Below are positions 43,791-52,429 of a DNA stretch of 64,000 bases, piece after piece (position 1 is the first letter of the stretch; every line of letters starts with the position of its first letter). The position numbers and the translations under genes are program-made. Source of the DNA: Methanocorpusculum parvum (lineage in GTDB: Archaea > Halobacteriota > Methanomicrobia > Methanomicrobiales > Methanocorpusculaceae); NCBI GenBank assembly GCA_015063085.1, contig SUTD01000001.1, forward strand, positions 1 through 64,000, written 5' to 3'. The notes under the pieces were generated by a model. It was not told the origin of the DNA. It made no database searches and saw nothing but the letters and a program-made list of their open reading frames with translations.

Positions 43791-44131
43791 GAACGAAAGA
43801 CGGAGTCAAGCTCTTCGCGAAATTTGTCCTGGCTGATTGCACCAAGGCGAATCTTTTGTACCGTGCCGTTTTGGATGTACATGATTGTCGGGATGGAGTT
43901 GATTTGCAGTTCCTGTGCAATCCACCGGTTTTCGTCGGTGTTGCATTTGCAGAACTGTACCTCCGGGTATTCTTTGGCGGTTTCTTCGAAGATAGGAGCG
44001 AAGTAGCGGCACGGGCCGCACCATTCAGCCCAGAAGTCAACAACAACATTGGGTATTTTGAGAGTGAAGGTGTTGAAGTTGGTTTCATCCAAGTGAACAA
44101 CGGGCTGAGCTTCGACAGGAGGGTTGGTCAT
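43787..44131 (-). CDS. trxA: Thioredoxin
   Basis: 114 residues with the active site FWAEWCGPCRYF (CGPC) near 36-47, the cis-proline segment NSIPTIMYI, and the final helix. The frame is open 25 codons upstream, but ATG 44131 gives the normal thioredoxin start. It reduces disulfides in the cytosol. It follows the aquaporin gene by 52 bp and overlaps the helicase gene by 4 bp, so its transcript likely includes both. Confidence 0.92.
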   Translation of the reverse strand: MTNPPVEAQPVVHLDETNFNTFTLKIPNVVVDFWAEWCGPCRYFAPIFEETAKEYPEVQFCKCNTDENRWIAQELQINSIPTIMYIQNGTVQKIRLGAISQDKFREELDSVFRS

Positions 44132-44183
44132 GAGTGTTTGTTTGCTGTAAGAGAATAAGAGCGTATCGGATGAAAAAAAAAAG

Positions 44184-44873
44184 TTAGCAGTTCTCTTTTC
44201 CCGCAATCATGCGGTAGAGAAGTGCTGCACAAACGGCACCGAGAATCGGCCCGACAAGGTAGATCGGAAATGTAGTCCATAAGGCATCCGAGCCTGCAAA
44301 GATGAGTGCCATTAAGTCGGGACCAAATGTTCTGGCAGGATTAATCGAGCCTCCCGTGATATTTCCAATGACAAGAATTACCGCAAGCACTGCGCCGCCG
44401 ATGGCAAGTCCGGCAAATCCGGGTGCTGCACGGCGGTCAACGGCAACGCCCATGATTACCAGCATGAGAACAAATGTTCCGATAAACTCTGCAAGTACTG
44501 CCTGGAACACTGAAATTCCGGCAGCCGGAGCTGTCATTCCAAGACCGGATACGGTCAGAGCATCCATTCCCATGATCAGAAGGATAAGGCCTGCACCAAC
44601 TGCTGCACCGATACACTGTGCCGCACAGTAGGCCGCTGTATCCTTTACCGGGAATTTCTTTACCGCACAAAGAGCGATAGAGACAGCCGGATTAATATGA
44701 CAGCCGGAAACCGCGCCAATGGTGTAAATCATCACGCTTACCGCAAGACCAAATGCTGCGGCAATTCCGAGCAAATCCCCTGATGCTCCAAGAATACAGG
44801 CGGAACCGCATCCGACAAAGACCAGAATCAGAGTTCCGATACATTCTGCAAGAGACCGTTTGAATAAATCCAT
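44184..44873 (-). CDS. aqpM: Aquaporin/aquaglyceroporin (MIP family, AqpM-like)
   Basis: 229 residues, six membrane helices. Both pore motifs are intact: SGCHINPAVSIAL after helix 2 and GGSINPARTFGPDL after helix 5, the second keeping the selectivity-filter Arg. Cysteines in FVGCGSAC and VSGC resemble methanogen AqpM. By family it passes water and possibly small solutes or gases such as H2S. ATG 44873 was chosen over the GTG/ATG frame at 44900 because MDLFKRSLAECIGT is the usual beginning. Its first base is the last base of the DUF2180 stop codon. Confidence 0.9.
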   Translation of the reverse strand: MDLFKRSLAECIGTLILVFVGCGSACILGASGDLLGIAAAFGLAVSVMIYTIGAVSGCHINPAVSIALCAVKKFPVKDTAAYCAAQCIGAAVGAGLILLIMGMDALTVSGLGMTAPAAGISVFQAVLAEFIGTFVLMLVIMGVAVDRRAAPGFAGLAIGGAVLAVILVIGNITGGSINPARTFGPDLMALIFAGSDALWTTFPIYLVGPILGAVCAALLYRMIAGKENC

Positions 44874-45082
44874 TATCTTCCTCCGTATGCTTCGGCGCAC
44901 TCAGGGCAGAGAATCCGCGGGACTGGTTTTTCCAGTTTGCGGGATGGGAAGGGATATCCTCCCTCCCGAATCTCTACATCTGCTCTGACCATATGTTCGC
45001 TGCAAAGCCCCATGCCGCAGACAATACAGATTCCGGATGCTTCCCGGTCAATCCCTAATTGTTCGCAGACATAACACTTCAT
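44873..45082 (-). CDS. DUF2180 zinc-binding protein
   Basis: 69 residues. Begins MKCYVCEQLGIDREASGICIVCG, with later Cys-His pairs (MGLCSEH, ILCPEC): four CxxC-like groups that probably bind two zinc ions in a cross-brace or B-box-like fold. The family DUF2180 is restricted mostly to methanogens. It lies 2 bp after the DUF2193 gene and abuts the aquaporin start, so the three are one transcript. Function unknown; a metal-binding regulator or adaptor for its neighbours is an inference. Confidence 0.85.
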   Translation of the reverse strand: MKCYVCEQLGIDREASGICIVCGMGLCSEHMVRADVEIREGGYPFPSRKLEKPVPRILCPECAEAYGGR

Positions 45083-45084
45083 AC

Positions 45085-46584
45085 TTACACCCCTTCGCGG
45101 TACTGGCAGTACTGGTGGCGGGAACCGATTAAGCAGGCGGTTGCGCAGTTCTTACAGCCGCGAACCGGTGCTGCCGGGTTTTCTTTGTCGAGTGCAATGA
45201 TGTTCGTCATCATCGTAGCTGTAACCGGCTCACTGGTTAACAGGCACGGATAGTCGGCAAGCCGCATGAGAGCGGAAGTGCGGACCGTAATTGCACAAGC
45301 CGGATATGCATAGCGCTGCGGGTTCATGAGAACCTCGTTTTCGTGAATCGGGGAAAGGTCAACCGGGATTCCCTCGACAATCGGTTTTACCGGGTTTCCG
45401 GTACCGTTCTTGACGCGGCCTGCCTTGTCCATAATCTTCCATCCGCGGTAAATCATATCCATGAAGTCACAGTTGTGCAGTTCTGCGGCAGAACCTCTGG
45501 TCGGATTCATCATAACCAGATTGTGATACCGTTTGGTTAAGAGATCCACAATCATTGGTGCATTGAATCCGTCAAGCTCTAAGAGATACTCGGATGCTGC
45601 AGCGGTTGAACCGGTTGCTACATTTAAGAGCTGGAATGGAGACTTAACCTTCGGGATTGCTGCTTCCAGGGTTTTCTTCATAACTCCGGTTACTGCATCA
45701 ATCGTTGCAAAAATCACATCATCTTTGCACATGTTGTAGGTGGATTGAGATATGTGGTGCGAAATATCTCCAACACAGTACGCCGGAACGGTTGCAATAT
45801 TTCCGTAGTGGACACCGTCATCGACTGCGGCTTTTACTGCCGGCAGAATCTTTTTGCGGTACTCTTCCATGTAGCGTTTTGCCGAGAAGGAACGCATGTG
45901 TGCTCTGCGCATGAGGGCTGCCTGAGCTGCTACCGGGTTTCGGTAGATGTCCTGCAGTTGTTTAACCTCTTTGCGCGATGCTTCGGCAACAGAGTCTCCG
46001 GCCTCAACACTCTTGGCAAAGACGTCTCCGATACCGTATGAAGTGTTCATACCCCAGGACTTTGCGGCAAGAATTGCCTTTTTGTGCTGCTCCGGAATCT
46101 CGGTTTTTGCCAGAATCTGGTTTACTACATTACTGGTAGAACCCGGCATTAACGCAAAGTCTACGGAACACACCGGGCCGTAGAATCCTGCATAACAGCG
46201 GGCAGCCTCACGGCCGACGAGTGCTTCGTTTTCCTTGATGGCGTCAGCGAACTTCTCCATGCTCTTGTGGAATGCTTCATCTTCAGCACAGAGAATGTCC
46301 AAGACAACCGGTGTCTGGTAGTGCTCGACAAACGGATCGTCCTCCTCGCGGACGTGTGTTGTCAGAGATGAGAGGACTTCAAAGTGGCTTTTCACCGAAG
46401 CCTTGTGCAGGTCGATGACAGCTTTGCTCTGGTTCGGCAGAACAGTCATCTTTTCAACTGCATCCACATACGGCTGAGCATCCTTCATGTGGAAGCGCAG
46501 TCCGCGGCGTTTGCGGATGACATCTAAGTCAGCATACTGGGCAGCAAGTGCCTCTTCTACCATTTTCTTATAGAGATTTTTCAT
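45085..46584 (-). CDS. DUF2193 family protein, putative Fe-S or metal protein
   Basis: 499 residues, soluble. I recognise the methanogen DUF2193 family by the N-terminal YKKMVEEALAAQYADLDVIR, the middle CYAGFYGPVCSVDFALMPGS, the conserved GMNTSYGIGDVFAKS, TVPAYCVGDISHHISQ, and the C-terminal GCKNCATACLIGSRHQYC with at least four cysteines that could hold a cluster. No reaction is known. It heads a run with DUF2180 and an aquaporin, 2-bp and 1-bp junctions apart. The conserved linkage suggests they act together, perhaps in handling a small solute or gas. Confidence 0.85.
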   Translation of the reverse strand: MKNLYKKMVEEALAAQYADLDVIRKRRGLRFHMKDAQPYVDAVEKMTVLPNQSKAVIDLHKASVKSHFEVLSSLTTHVREEDDPFVEHYQTPVVLDILCAEDEAFHKSMEKFADAIKENEALVGREAARCYAGFYGPVCSVDFALMPGSTSNVVNQILAKTEIPEQHKKAILAAKSWGMNTSYGIGDVFAKSVEAGDSVAEASRKEVKQLQDIYRNPVAAQAALMRRAHMRSFSAKRYMEEYRKKILPAVKAAVDDGVHYGNIATVPAYCVGDISHHISQSTYNMCKDDVIFATIDAVTGVMKKTLEAAIPKVKSPFQLLNVATGSTAAASEYLLELDGFNAPMIVDLLTKRYHNLVMMNPTRGSAAELHNCDFMDMIYRGWKIMDKAGRVKNGTGNPVKPIVEGIPVDLSPIHENEVLMNPQRYAYPACAITVRTSALMRLADYPCLLTSEPVTATMMTNIIALDKENPAAPVRGCKNCATACLIGSRHQYCQYREGV

Positions 46585-46654
46585 ATATCATCACCTTTTC
46601 TTTTGTAATGGATAATTATCCTGAAAGGTAAAAAAGGTTTAGTTGGCGGATATG

Positions 46655-48034
46655 TTATGCACGGCAGGAATCCTTTGCAATACGGGAGATGACATAGGAT
46701 AAAACCGCACAAAATGCCCCGAAAATGCAGGATACAGCAATTCCGCCCGGTGTGAAGATATCCGCGCTTCCTGATGCCGCGGATGCGACAACAGAGTAGG
46801 CAGCAATTCCAACAACGCTTCCCACATTCATTACTGTATAGGTCAGACTTCCGGCAGATCCTTGCGTGTCCTCGGTGCAGTGGATTGTAATCCTTCGAAT
46901 CGTCGGGCCTTCATTTATTCCAAGTGTTGCTCCCAGAAGAATCAGTCCTGCAAAAAGCAGAACCGGATTCTGCATCAGAACAGCAGCCGCAAGGAATAGA
47001 GACGCTGAGATTCCAATGATGGCTGAGATGTTGCAGAGCTTTTTGCATCCGAAAGAGTTGGTAAGCGTTCCTGCCGGAACACCCATGAGCATCATTGTTA
47101 CTGGAGGGATAAGCATGATTATTCCAGCCAGAGCGCTTCCAAAACCAAGCGGGCCTGTTAAGTAGAACGGGAGAATATAGATGCTTCCAAGGTATACTAT
47201 AGTGATGAAGAGACACGAAACTGCTGCACAGATGACAATTTTGTTTTGGAGGATATTTGCCGGAAGAACCGGGTCTGCGTGTTTCATTTCATGTCTGAGG
47301 AAGAGGAATCCAAGAACCGGAGCTGCAGCGAGCAGAATAATTACCGGAAGAGACCAGCCGTAGGAGTTTCCAATCTCAAGACCTGCAAGAAACACCAGAA
47401 GTGTTGCGGCAAGCAGAAATGCCCCTTTGATATCAAACGGCTTTTTCTCCTGCAGGACACGCTCTGCTTTGGGAATCACGAAAAGTGCCCCAATGATTCC
47501 AATGATTCCGATTGGGATGTTGATGAAGAAAATCCAGTGCCATGAAAGATACTCTGCGATAATTCCTCCAAGTCCCGGGCCGAATGCGAGTGCAGCAGCC
47601 CCAAGAGTTGCAAGCATACCTGCGGCAAGGCCTTTCTTTTCCTCTGGGAGATGGAGCATCACCAGCATTGTTGCAGTACTAACCATTAAAGCAGCGCTTG
47701 CTCCCTGAAATACGCGGCAGAGAATCAGCATCAGAATCGAGGACGAGATGCCGCAGAGGAAAGAGGCCAGAGTAAAGAGCACAAAACCTGTGATGAAAAT
47801 CTCCCGATAGCGTCCGGTTCGGTCAGCGAGTTTTCCAAAGACCAGAAGCATACTGGAAAGCGCCAGCAGATAGCCTGTCATCACCCATGCAGATACGGCA
47901 CTGCCGATGCCAAAATCTGCAGTGATTGCCGGCAGAGCAATGGATACGATACTCGTATCCAGATAATCCATGAAGACAGCTGACGCTGCGACAAGCATTA
48001 AGATATACTGCAGGGATTTTTTCTCCAGAATCAT
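46655..48034 (-). CDS. MFS drug:proton antiporter, DHA2 (14-helix) family
   Basis: 459 residues from ATG 48034 (an upstream ATG at 48043 adds three). Helix 1 carries FMDYLDTSIVSIALPAI, helix 4 region CRVFQGASAALM, and helix 5 the antiporter motif LAFGPGLGGIIAEYLSW. It is clearly a paralogue of the transporter at 14791. Multidrug or solute export is likely; substrate unknown. It is divergent from the RmuC-like gene, with an 8-bp inverted repeat in the shared gap. Confidence 0.88.
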   Translation of the reverse strand: MILEKKSLQYILMLVAASAVFMDYLDTSIVSIALPAITADFGIGSAVSAWVMTGYLLALSSMLLVFGKLADRTGRYREIFITGFVLFTLASFLCGISSSILMLILCRVFQGASAALMVSTATMLVMLHLPEEKKGLAAGMLATLGAAALAFGPGLGGIIAEYLSWHWIFFINIPIGIIGIIGALFVIPKAERVLQEKKPFDIKGAFLLAATLLVFLAGLEIGNSYGWSLPVIILLAAAPVLGFLFLRHEMKHADPVLPANILQNKIVICAAVSCLFITIVYLGSIYILPFYLTGPLGFGSALAGIIMLIPPVTMMLMGVPAGTLTNSFGCKKLCNISAIIGISASLFLAAAVLMQNPVLLFAGLILLGATLGINEGPTIRRITIHCTEDTQGSAGSLTYTVMNVGSVVGIAAYSVVASAASGSADIFTPGGIAVSCIFGAFCAVLSYVISRIAKDSCRA

Positions 48035-48099
48035 GATACGCACAAAAAAGCGGAAGTTCCAACAGGCGGAAAATCCACTCGGATATTTCAGCGGACCTG

Positions 48100-48144
48100 G
48101 CAGTACGAAAAGACACGTTTTAAGCCCTTTTTACTGCGTACTGC
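48100..48144. promoter_or_regulatory. Inverted repeat in the MFS/RmuC-like divergent gap
   Basis: GCAGTACG (48100-48107) is exactly complementary to CGTACTGC (48137-48144), centres 37 bp apart, within the 203-bp divergent gap. It may be paired operator half-sites or a hairpin in a leader. A further TACTGC repeat (48133-48138) overlaps the right arm. Weak on its own. Confidence 0.3.
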
Positions 48145-48237
48145 GGTCATTTGTCTTCTATAGTTTGGGTGCTGATTTCTTATAACTGTTACCATAAAAG
48201 GGATATCCTTATCCCGTTTCCCAAGAAAGGAATAATC

Positions 48238-49962
48238 ATGAATGGGCACTCGCATGTATCTGAACTCATCACTGCTGTTACTGCTGCAGGATTTTTTAAA
48301 CGTCTCTTTTCCTGGAAATCCATAAAGGAAAAAGCAGTCGCGGCACGGATTGAGGCAGAGAACGCAGAGGCATCGCATGCAGCAGAGCTCCGCGAGTTAA
48401 CCTTCCGGTTAAACGAGGCAGAACGCCGTCTGCAGGAGGCGTCAGCCCGCGCCGGACATGATGAGGACAGGTACCGCGAGATGTCAGTCAGGGTAACCCG
48501 TGCCGGAGAGGAGATTACTGCAGTTCGGGAACTGCTTGCAAAAGAGACTGCACAAAACGAGACACTGTTCCTTCGGCTCTCTGATGCAGAGGCCGCAAAA
48601 GAACGCCTCGAAAACGAGTATGCAGCACTGAAGTCCGAAGCTGCATCTCTTGAAGATGCTGCTCAGAGTTACCGGAATACCTTAGCGCTTGAAAGTGCCG
48701 AGAGACTGACTGCCGCAGCCCGCGTAACAGAGCTGACAGCAGAGGCAGAGAAGCTCTCTGCCGAGCTTCGCACAGCCCGCGATACGTTAGCAGCCGAATC
48801 AGAGGGACACCGCTTATCTGAAGAGCAGTACACTGCGCTTAAAGGTGAATATGATATCCTCACAGCCGCATTCCAGGAGATGCGGGAGATGCGGGCAGTC
48901 GAAGCGGAACAGTGCCGGGTTGCAGTCGGGAAGGCAGAAGAGCTTACTGCTGAATATGAAAAAACCGCAGATGAGCTGCAGGCTGTACGCGACCGGCTGA
49001 CCGCAGAATCGGAAGGCCGCAGAATCGAGATACAGAAGTATACCGAGCTGAAATCCGAGTTCGAGGAAAAGGCAAAAGAGCTTTCCTCGGTCAAAGAGCT
49101 TCTGGCAGCAGAGGAGAGCGTAAAAGAGGAGCGGACAGCCGAGTACGAACGCCGCGTAGAAAAGCTCAACACGTTAGTTGAGCAGATGGAAGCAGACCAT
49201 GCAAAAGCCGAGGAGCGGATCTTATGCGAGGTAGCCGAGCGCGAGGAACGTCTTTCCACTGCCTGGCAGCGGCATGAGAAGGAGGTTGCCGAGTCAATGA
49301 AGAGCTTAGCCAAGAAACATGATTTCATCCGCTGTGATAAGGATGAGTATCCGAATCCGGGGACGCCGGATAATGTGTTCCTGATTGGCGGCATGTACAC
49401 TATCTTCGATGCAAAAAGCCCGAAGAACCCTGAGGAGCTGAACAACTTCCCTCAGTATCTGAAACTCCAGGCGGAAGGAATGAAAAAGTACTGCAGGCAT
49501 GAGAATGTGAGAAAGGATGCCTTCTTAGTCGTTCCGGCATCTACTCTGGAAGTTCTGACCACATTCATGTATGATTTGGCAGAATACACCGTCTATGTCA
49601 TCACGCCGGAGTCGATGCTTCCGATTCTGCAGATGCTAAAGACAATCGAAAATTATGATTTCGCCGAACAGTTAAGTCCGGAAGACCGGGACAAACTCTG
49701 CCGTTTCATTGGCCGCCTGTCGCACACGACAAAACGGAAAGTCCAGATTGATACCTACTTCTCCCGCGAACTGGTCTCTGTGCTTCGCGAGATTGATACC
49801 CTGCCGGATGAGTTCGCCAACGATATTGCGGTATATGAACAGAAGGCAAAGCTGAACCCGCCAATGGAAAAGCGTGCGAAGATGATTTCTGTAGCGGATG
49901 TGTCGGCTGATGTTTCTAGAATCGAGAACGAGATTCTCGGTTGGTCGGTTGTGGAAGAGTGA
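48238..49962 (+). CDS. RmuC-like coiled-coil protein with PD-(D/E)XK-type domain
   Basis: 574 residues. Residues about 30-360 are one long Glu/Ala/Arg-rich coiled coil. After it comes a globular domain: GTPDNVFLIGGMYTIFDAKS (Asp391, Lys393), KDAFLVVPASTLEVLTTFM and YTVYVITPESMLPILQMLK. The order and spacing match the RmuC family, a coiled coil followed by a nuclease-like fold (DAK, FxPxE and VTPxxL elements) implicated in limiting DNA rearrangement in bacteria. Whether the nuclease site is complete is uncertain. The frame is open upstream to 48151, but ATG 48238 has AAGAAAGGA ahead of it. It stands alone. Confidence 0.75.
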   Translation: MNGHSHVSELITAVTAAGFFKRLFSWKSIKEKAVAARIEAENAEASHAAELRELTFRLNEAERRLQEASARAGHDEDRYREMSVRVTRAGEEITAVRELLAKETAQNETLFLRLSDAEAAKERLENEYAALKSEAASLEDAAQSYRNTLALESAERLTAAARVTELTAEAEKLSAELRTARDTLAAESEGHRLSEEQYTALKGEYDILTAAFQEMREMRAVEAEQCRVAVGKAEELTAEYEKTADELQAVRDRLTAESEGRRIEIQKYTELKSEFEEKAKELSSVKELLAAEESVKEERTAEYERRVEKLNTLVEQMEADHAKAEERILCEVAEREERLSTAWQRHEKEVAESMKSLAKKHDFIRCDKDEYPNPGTPDNVFLIGGMYTIFDAKSPKNPEELNNFPQYLKLQAEGMKKYCRHENVRKDAFLVVPASTLEVLTTFMYDLAEYTVYVITPESMLPILQMLKTIENYDFAEQLSPEDRDKLCRFIGRLSHTTKRKVQIDTYFSRELVSVLREIDTLPDEFANDIAVYEQKAKLNPPMEKRAKMISVADVSADVSRIENEILGWSVVEE

Positions 49963-50052
49963 GGAGTTTTTCCTCACGAATCGTTTTTGAACGGGTATCT
50001 GTTCTCTTTGTTTGACAGAGTTGTTTTTCTCTGGAATTCAGGTAAAAGAAGG

Positions 50053-50074
50053 AAACTGTTCATACGAACAGTTT
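50053..50074 (-). terminator. Hairpin at the 3' end of the YeiH-type gene
   Basis: AAACTGTTC (50053-50061) pairs over nine bases with GAACAGTTT (50066-50074) around the loop ATAC, covering the stop codon of the minus-strand gene. It is followed on that strand by CCTTCTTTTACC. The strength of the stem makes an intrinsic terminator or a transcript-stabilising 3' hairpin likely. Confidence 0.45.
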
Positions 50075-51154
50075 TGTTAAAATCAGCATCAGTACAACCT
50101 GTACTGCCCACACAGCAGATGCAAACGGCAGAAGTGTCTTTCCAACAGCAAACGTTTCTTTGAGATTCATCGAAAGCCCGACACCAGCCATAGCCACCGT
50201 CAGAAGAGTAACAGAGACGTTCACCAGCACACCCTGAACAGCACGTCCTGCCTCCGGTTCGAAGAAGATAAAAACACTCATGAGTGCGGCAAGAGCTGCG
50301 AAGAGGATTAAGAAACCCTGAAGCTTTGGCTTCTCTGCCTCTGTTCTGCCGGAGTTTCGCTTCATCCAGAGATGGGAAAACACTGCAGCTACCACCACTA
50401 ACATCGCAACACGAATCATCTTGTACGCAAGAGCAAGAGTTGCCGCGTCTTCTCCTCCAAGAGCAGTGTAGAGTTCTGCTGCCGGAATCACATTTCCAAT
50501 CTCGTGAAGGGTTCCTCCGATAAACACCTCAGCCTGAGCTGCTGTCATGTCAAACGCAAAGGCAAGAAGTGGTATGAGAAAAACACCGGCAAGTCCTAAG
50601 ATACTGATGATTCCAACAACCGCATGGACATACTTCTGCTCAGCATTGATTACAGAAGCTACGGAGAGGGATGCGGATACTCCGCAAATGCCTGTTCCGC
50701 TTCCGGTTAGCGCACAGGCATCCCACGGCTTCTTTAACCGGCTTCCCAGTTTCATTGCGGCAAATATGGTGACTGCAAGAACAACGAGAATAATCACCAG
50801 ACCGGAAAGAGACGCGGTCATCAGCACATCAACAGTTACCCGTGCACCCATCAGAATAATTGCGAGCCGGAGAATAAACTTCCCGGCATAGGAACCGCCT
50901 GCCTTGAAATATGATATATTGATGAACAGACAGACAAGCAGCGCAAAAACGATAGGGCCTACCTTGGAGAGAAATGCAAAGACCGGATTTGCCGTAAAAA
51001 GTTCTGCCGGAAGAATCTGAAACCCTCCGTCAAACAGTGTTCCCCGTGTCAAAAGAAATGCGAGTACGGCAACGCCGCAGCAGAAGAGAATGCCTGGTAT
51101 GTGAGATTTTCTCAGAGAAAAGTATGCGAGGAAATCCTCTTTATAGGTAGACAT
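50060..51154 (-). CDS. UPF0324/YeiH-type membrane transporter (putative sulfate exporter)
   Basis: 364 residues, about 10 hydrophobic helices. Family marks are AGKFILRLAIILMGARVTVD, CALTGSGTGICGVSASLSVASVI, AVVGIISILGLAGVFLIPLL and VFIGGTLHEIGNVIPAAEL. These define the putative sulfate exporter family (YeiH, UPF0324). Substrate is not proven; relatives are tied to sulfonate or taurine use. It is monocistronic and lies 95 bp downstream of tRNA-Phe on the same strand. Confidence 0.85.
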   Translation of the reverse strand: MSTYKEDFLAYFSLRKSHIPGILFCCGVAVLAFLLTRGTLFDGGFQILPAELFTANPVFAFLSKVGPIVFALLVCLFINISYFKAGGSYAGKFILRLAIILMGARVTVDVLMTASLSGLVIILVVLAVTIFAAMKLGSRLKKPWDACALTGSGTGICGVSASLSVASVINAEQKYVHAVVGIISILGLAGVFLIPLLAFAFDMTAAQAEVFIGGTLHEIGNVIPAAELYTALGGEDAATLALAYKMIRVAMLVVVAAVFSHLWMKRNSGRTEAEKPKLQGFLILFAALAALMSVFIFFEPEAGRAVQGVLVNVSVTLLTVAMAGVGLSMNLKETFAVGKTLLPFASAVWAVQVVLMLILTKLFV

Positions 51155-51249
51155 GTATTATCATTATCCTGACAAATATTTATGACTGCTGTGATAGTAT
51201 GCGCAGGAATTATTTTCAAGAAAACTTACTGAAAATTCATAAAAATGAG

Positions 51250-51322
51250 TGCCTTCAGCCGGAATTGAACCGGCGACATACAGATCTTCAGTCTGTCGCT
51301 CTCCCTACTGAGCTATAAAGGC
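51250..51322 (-). tRNA. tRNA-Phe (anticodon GAA)
   Basis: 73 nt. Acceptor stem GCCTTTA/TGAAGGC (one T-G pair), discriminator A, D stem GCTC/GAGC, anticodon stem-loop ACAGA-CTGAAGA-TCTGT with anticodon GAA, variable ATGTC and T stem GCCGG-TTCAATT-CCGGC. CCA is not encoded and there is no intron. A TATA box lies about 32 bp upstream. Confidence 0.95.
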
Positions 51323-51353
51323 GCTTGTGCGATAATAATGTTGTATCTTGCAG

Positions 51354-51361
51354 TATTTATA
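51354..51361 (-). promoter_or_regulatory. TATA box of tRNA-Phe
   Basis: On the minus strand TATAAATA, centred about 35 bp before the mature 5' end at 51322, the usual archaeal distance for a tRNA gene with a short 5' leader. Confidence 0.6.
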
Positions 51362-51417
51362 GTCTTTGAAATTATGTGACAAACATCTTATCTTACTGGA
51401 GAACACATGTTTAGGTA

Positions 51418-52389
51418 ATGGGCATCTTCAGAAAGAAAAAATCATCCGCAAAAAAGCCAACTCTGCAGGAGAAAATCGTAAATCGAACGGCAAACGTGGT
51501 TCATTTAACCCACAACGACCTTGATGCCGCAGGATCTGATGCCATCTGCCGCATGGTTTTCGGAGAAGAGCTCGTCACCCTTTTTTCCTCGTTAAACCGC
51601 TTTGAATGGTTCCTCGCGCAGGTCTCCGGATGCAACGGCAAGGGTGATACTCTGGTCATAAGCGACCTTGGCTATCAGAAAGGGATTGAGGATAAAGTCA
51701 GAAAGGCTCACGCAGCCGGATGGAACATCCGCTGGTTCGACCATCACAAATGGACAGACGAGGAAAAAGCCCGGGTGTCTCCCTTTGTCGAGAGCCTGAC
51801 GGTGGATACCGCGCGCTGTGCAACCGGTGTTCTCTGCCATGCCTTAGAGCCGAAACAGCCGTACGCAGAAGAGGTTGCGCGCGTTGTCTGCGATTATGAT
51901 CTCTGGAAGCATGAAGATCCGCGCTCGGCAATTTTAGGGATTGTAACCTCCGGCAGCTCCAACTTGCATCTCATCCGCGATAAGCTGGTGCAGGGAATCA
52001 TTGTTGACGCGGAAGTGCAGGGAATCTTTGACAGAATCGAGCGGGAAAAGAACAAGTGCATCAAAAAATCTTTGAAGGCAGCAAAAATTCATCAGGGCAA
52101 ATACAAAATCGTCATCATGCCGTCCTACGGATATCCGAGCGAGACCGCAGCAGAGGTCAGAAAAGTTCTTGGAACGGACATTGAACTGCTGGTATTTGAT
52201 AACGGAAAGTTCTCCATCCGCAGTGTTCCGGAAATCAGCCACTTAATTGCCCGTGAGTTCAACGGCGGCGGACACCCGAATGCCTCCGGAGGAAACCTCG
52301 GATACGGTTGGAAGGAAAAGATGCTGTTTAAAATCCTGCGCAGAGTCAGCAAACAAAACGAGTTCCTGGCAGTCGCAGAAAAATACTAA
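51418..52389 (+). CDS. DHH-family phosphoesterase
   Basis: 323 residues. DHH motifs: VVHLTHNDLDAAGSDAICR near 26-44, DTLVISDLGYQKG near 79-91, WFDHHKWTDEE near 105-115, and the DHHA1-type C-terminal EFNGGGHPNASGG. Metal-binding Asp and His residues are all present. Relatives cleave oligonucleotides (nanoRNase) or cyclic dinucleotides; substrate cannot be assigned. It starts with a basic MGIFRKKKSSAKK stretch. It is divergent from tRNA-Phe, with a 95-bp gap. Confidence 0.87.
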   Translation: MGIFRKKKSSAKKPTLQEKIVNRTANVVHLTHNDLDAAGSDAICRMVFGEELVTLFSSLNRFEWFLAQVSGCNGKGDTLVISDLGYQKGIEDKVRKAHAAGWNIRWFDHHKWTDEEKARVSPFVESLTVDTARCATGVLCHALEPKQPYAEEVARVVCDYDLWKHEDPRSAILGIVTSGSSNLHLIRDKLVQGIIVDAEVQGIFDRIEREKNKCIKKSLKAAKIHQGKYKIVIMPSYGYPSETAAEVRKVLGTDIELLVFDNGKFSIRSVPEISHLIAREFNGGGHPNASGGNLGYGWKEKMLFKILRRVSKQNEFLAVAEKY

Positions 52390-52403
52390 TCAAACACTTT
52401 CTA

Positions 52404-52409
52404 TTTTTT
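52404..52409 (+). terminator. T-tract terminator between convergent genes
   Basis: TATTTTTTC, six T residues 14 bp after the DHH gene stop, in the 40-bp gap to the convergent flavoprotein gene. Pattern-based. Confidence 0.4.
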
Positions 52410-52429
52410 CAAAACACGGCAAAAAAGAA

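Noticed and set aside
48151-48237. Longer start of the RmuC-like gene
   Set aside because: The added residues are unlike the rest, and AAGAAAGGA before ATG 48238 offers a better start.
48669-49445. 258-residue Ser-rich minus-strand ORF
   Set aside because: Antisense of the coiled-coil region; its Ser-rich composition is a mirror of Glu/Ala codons.
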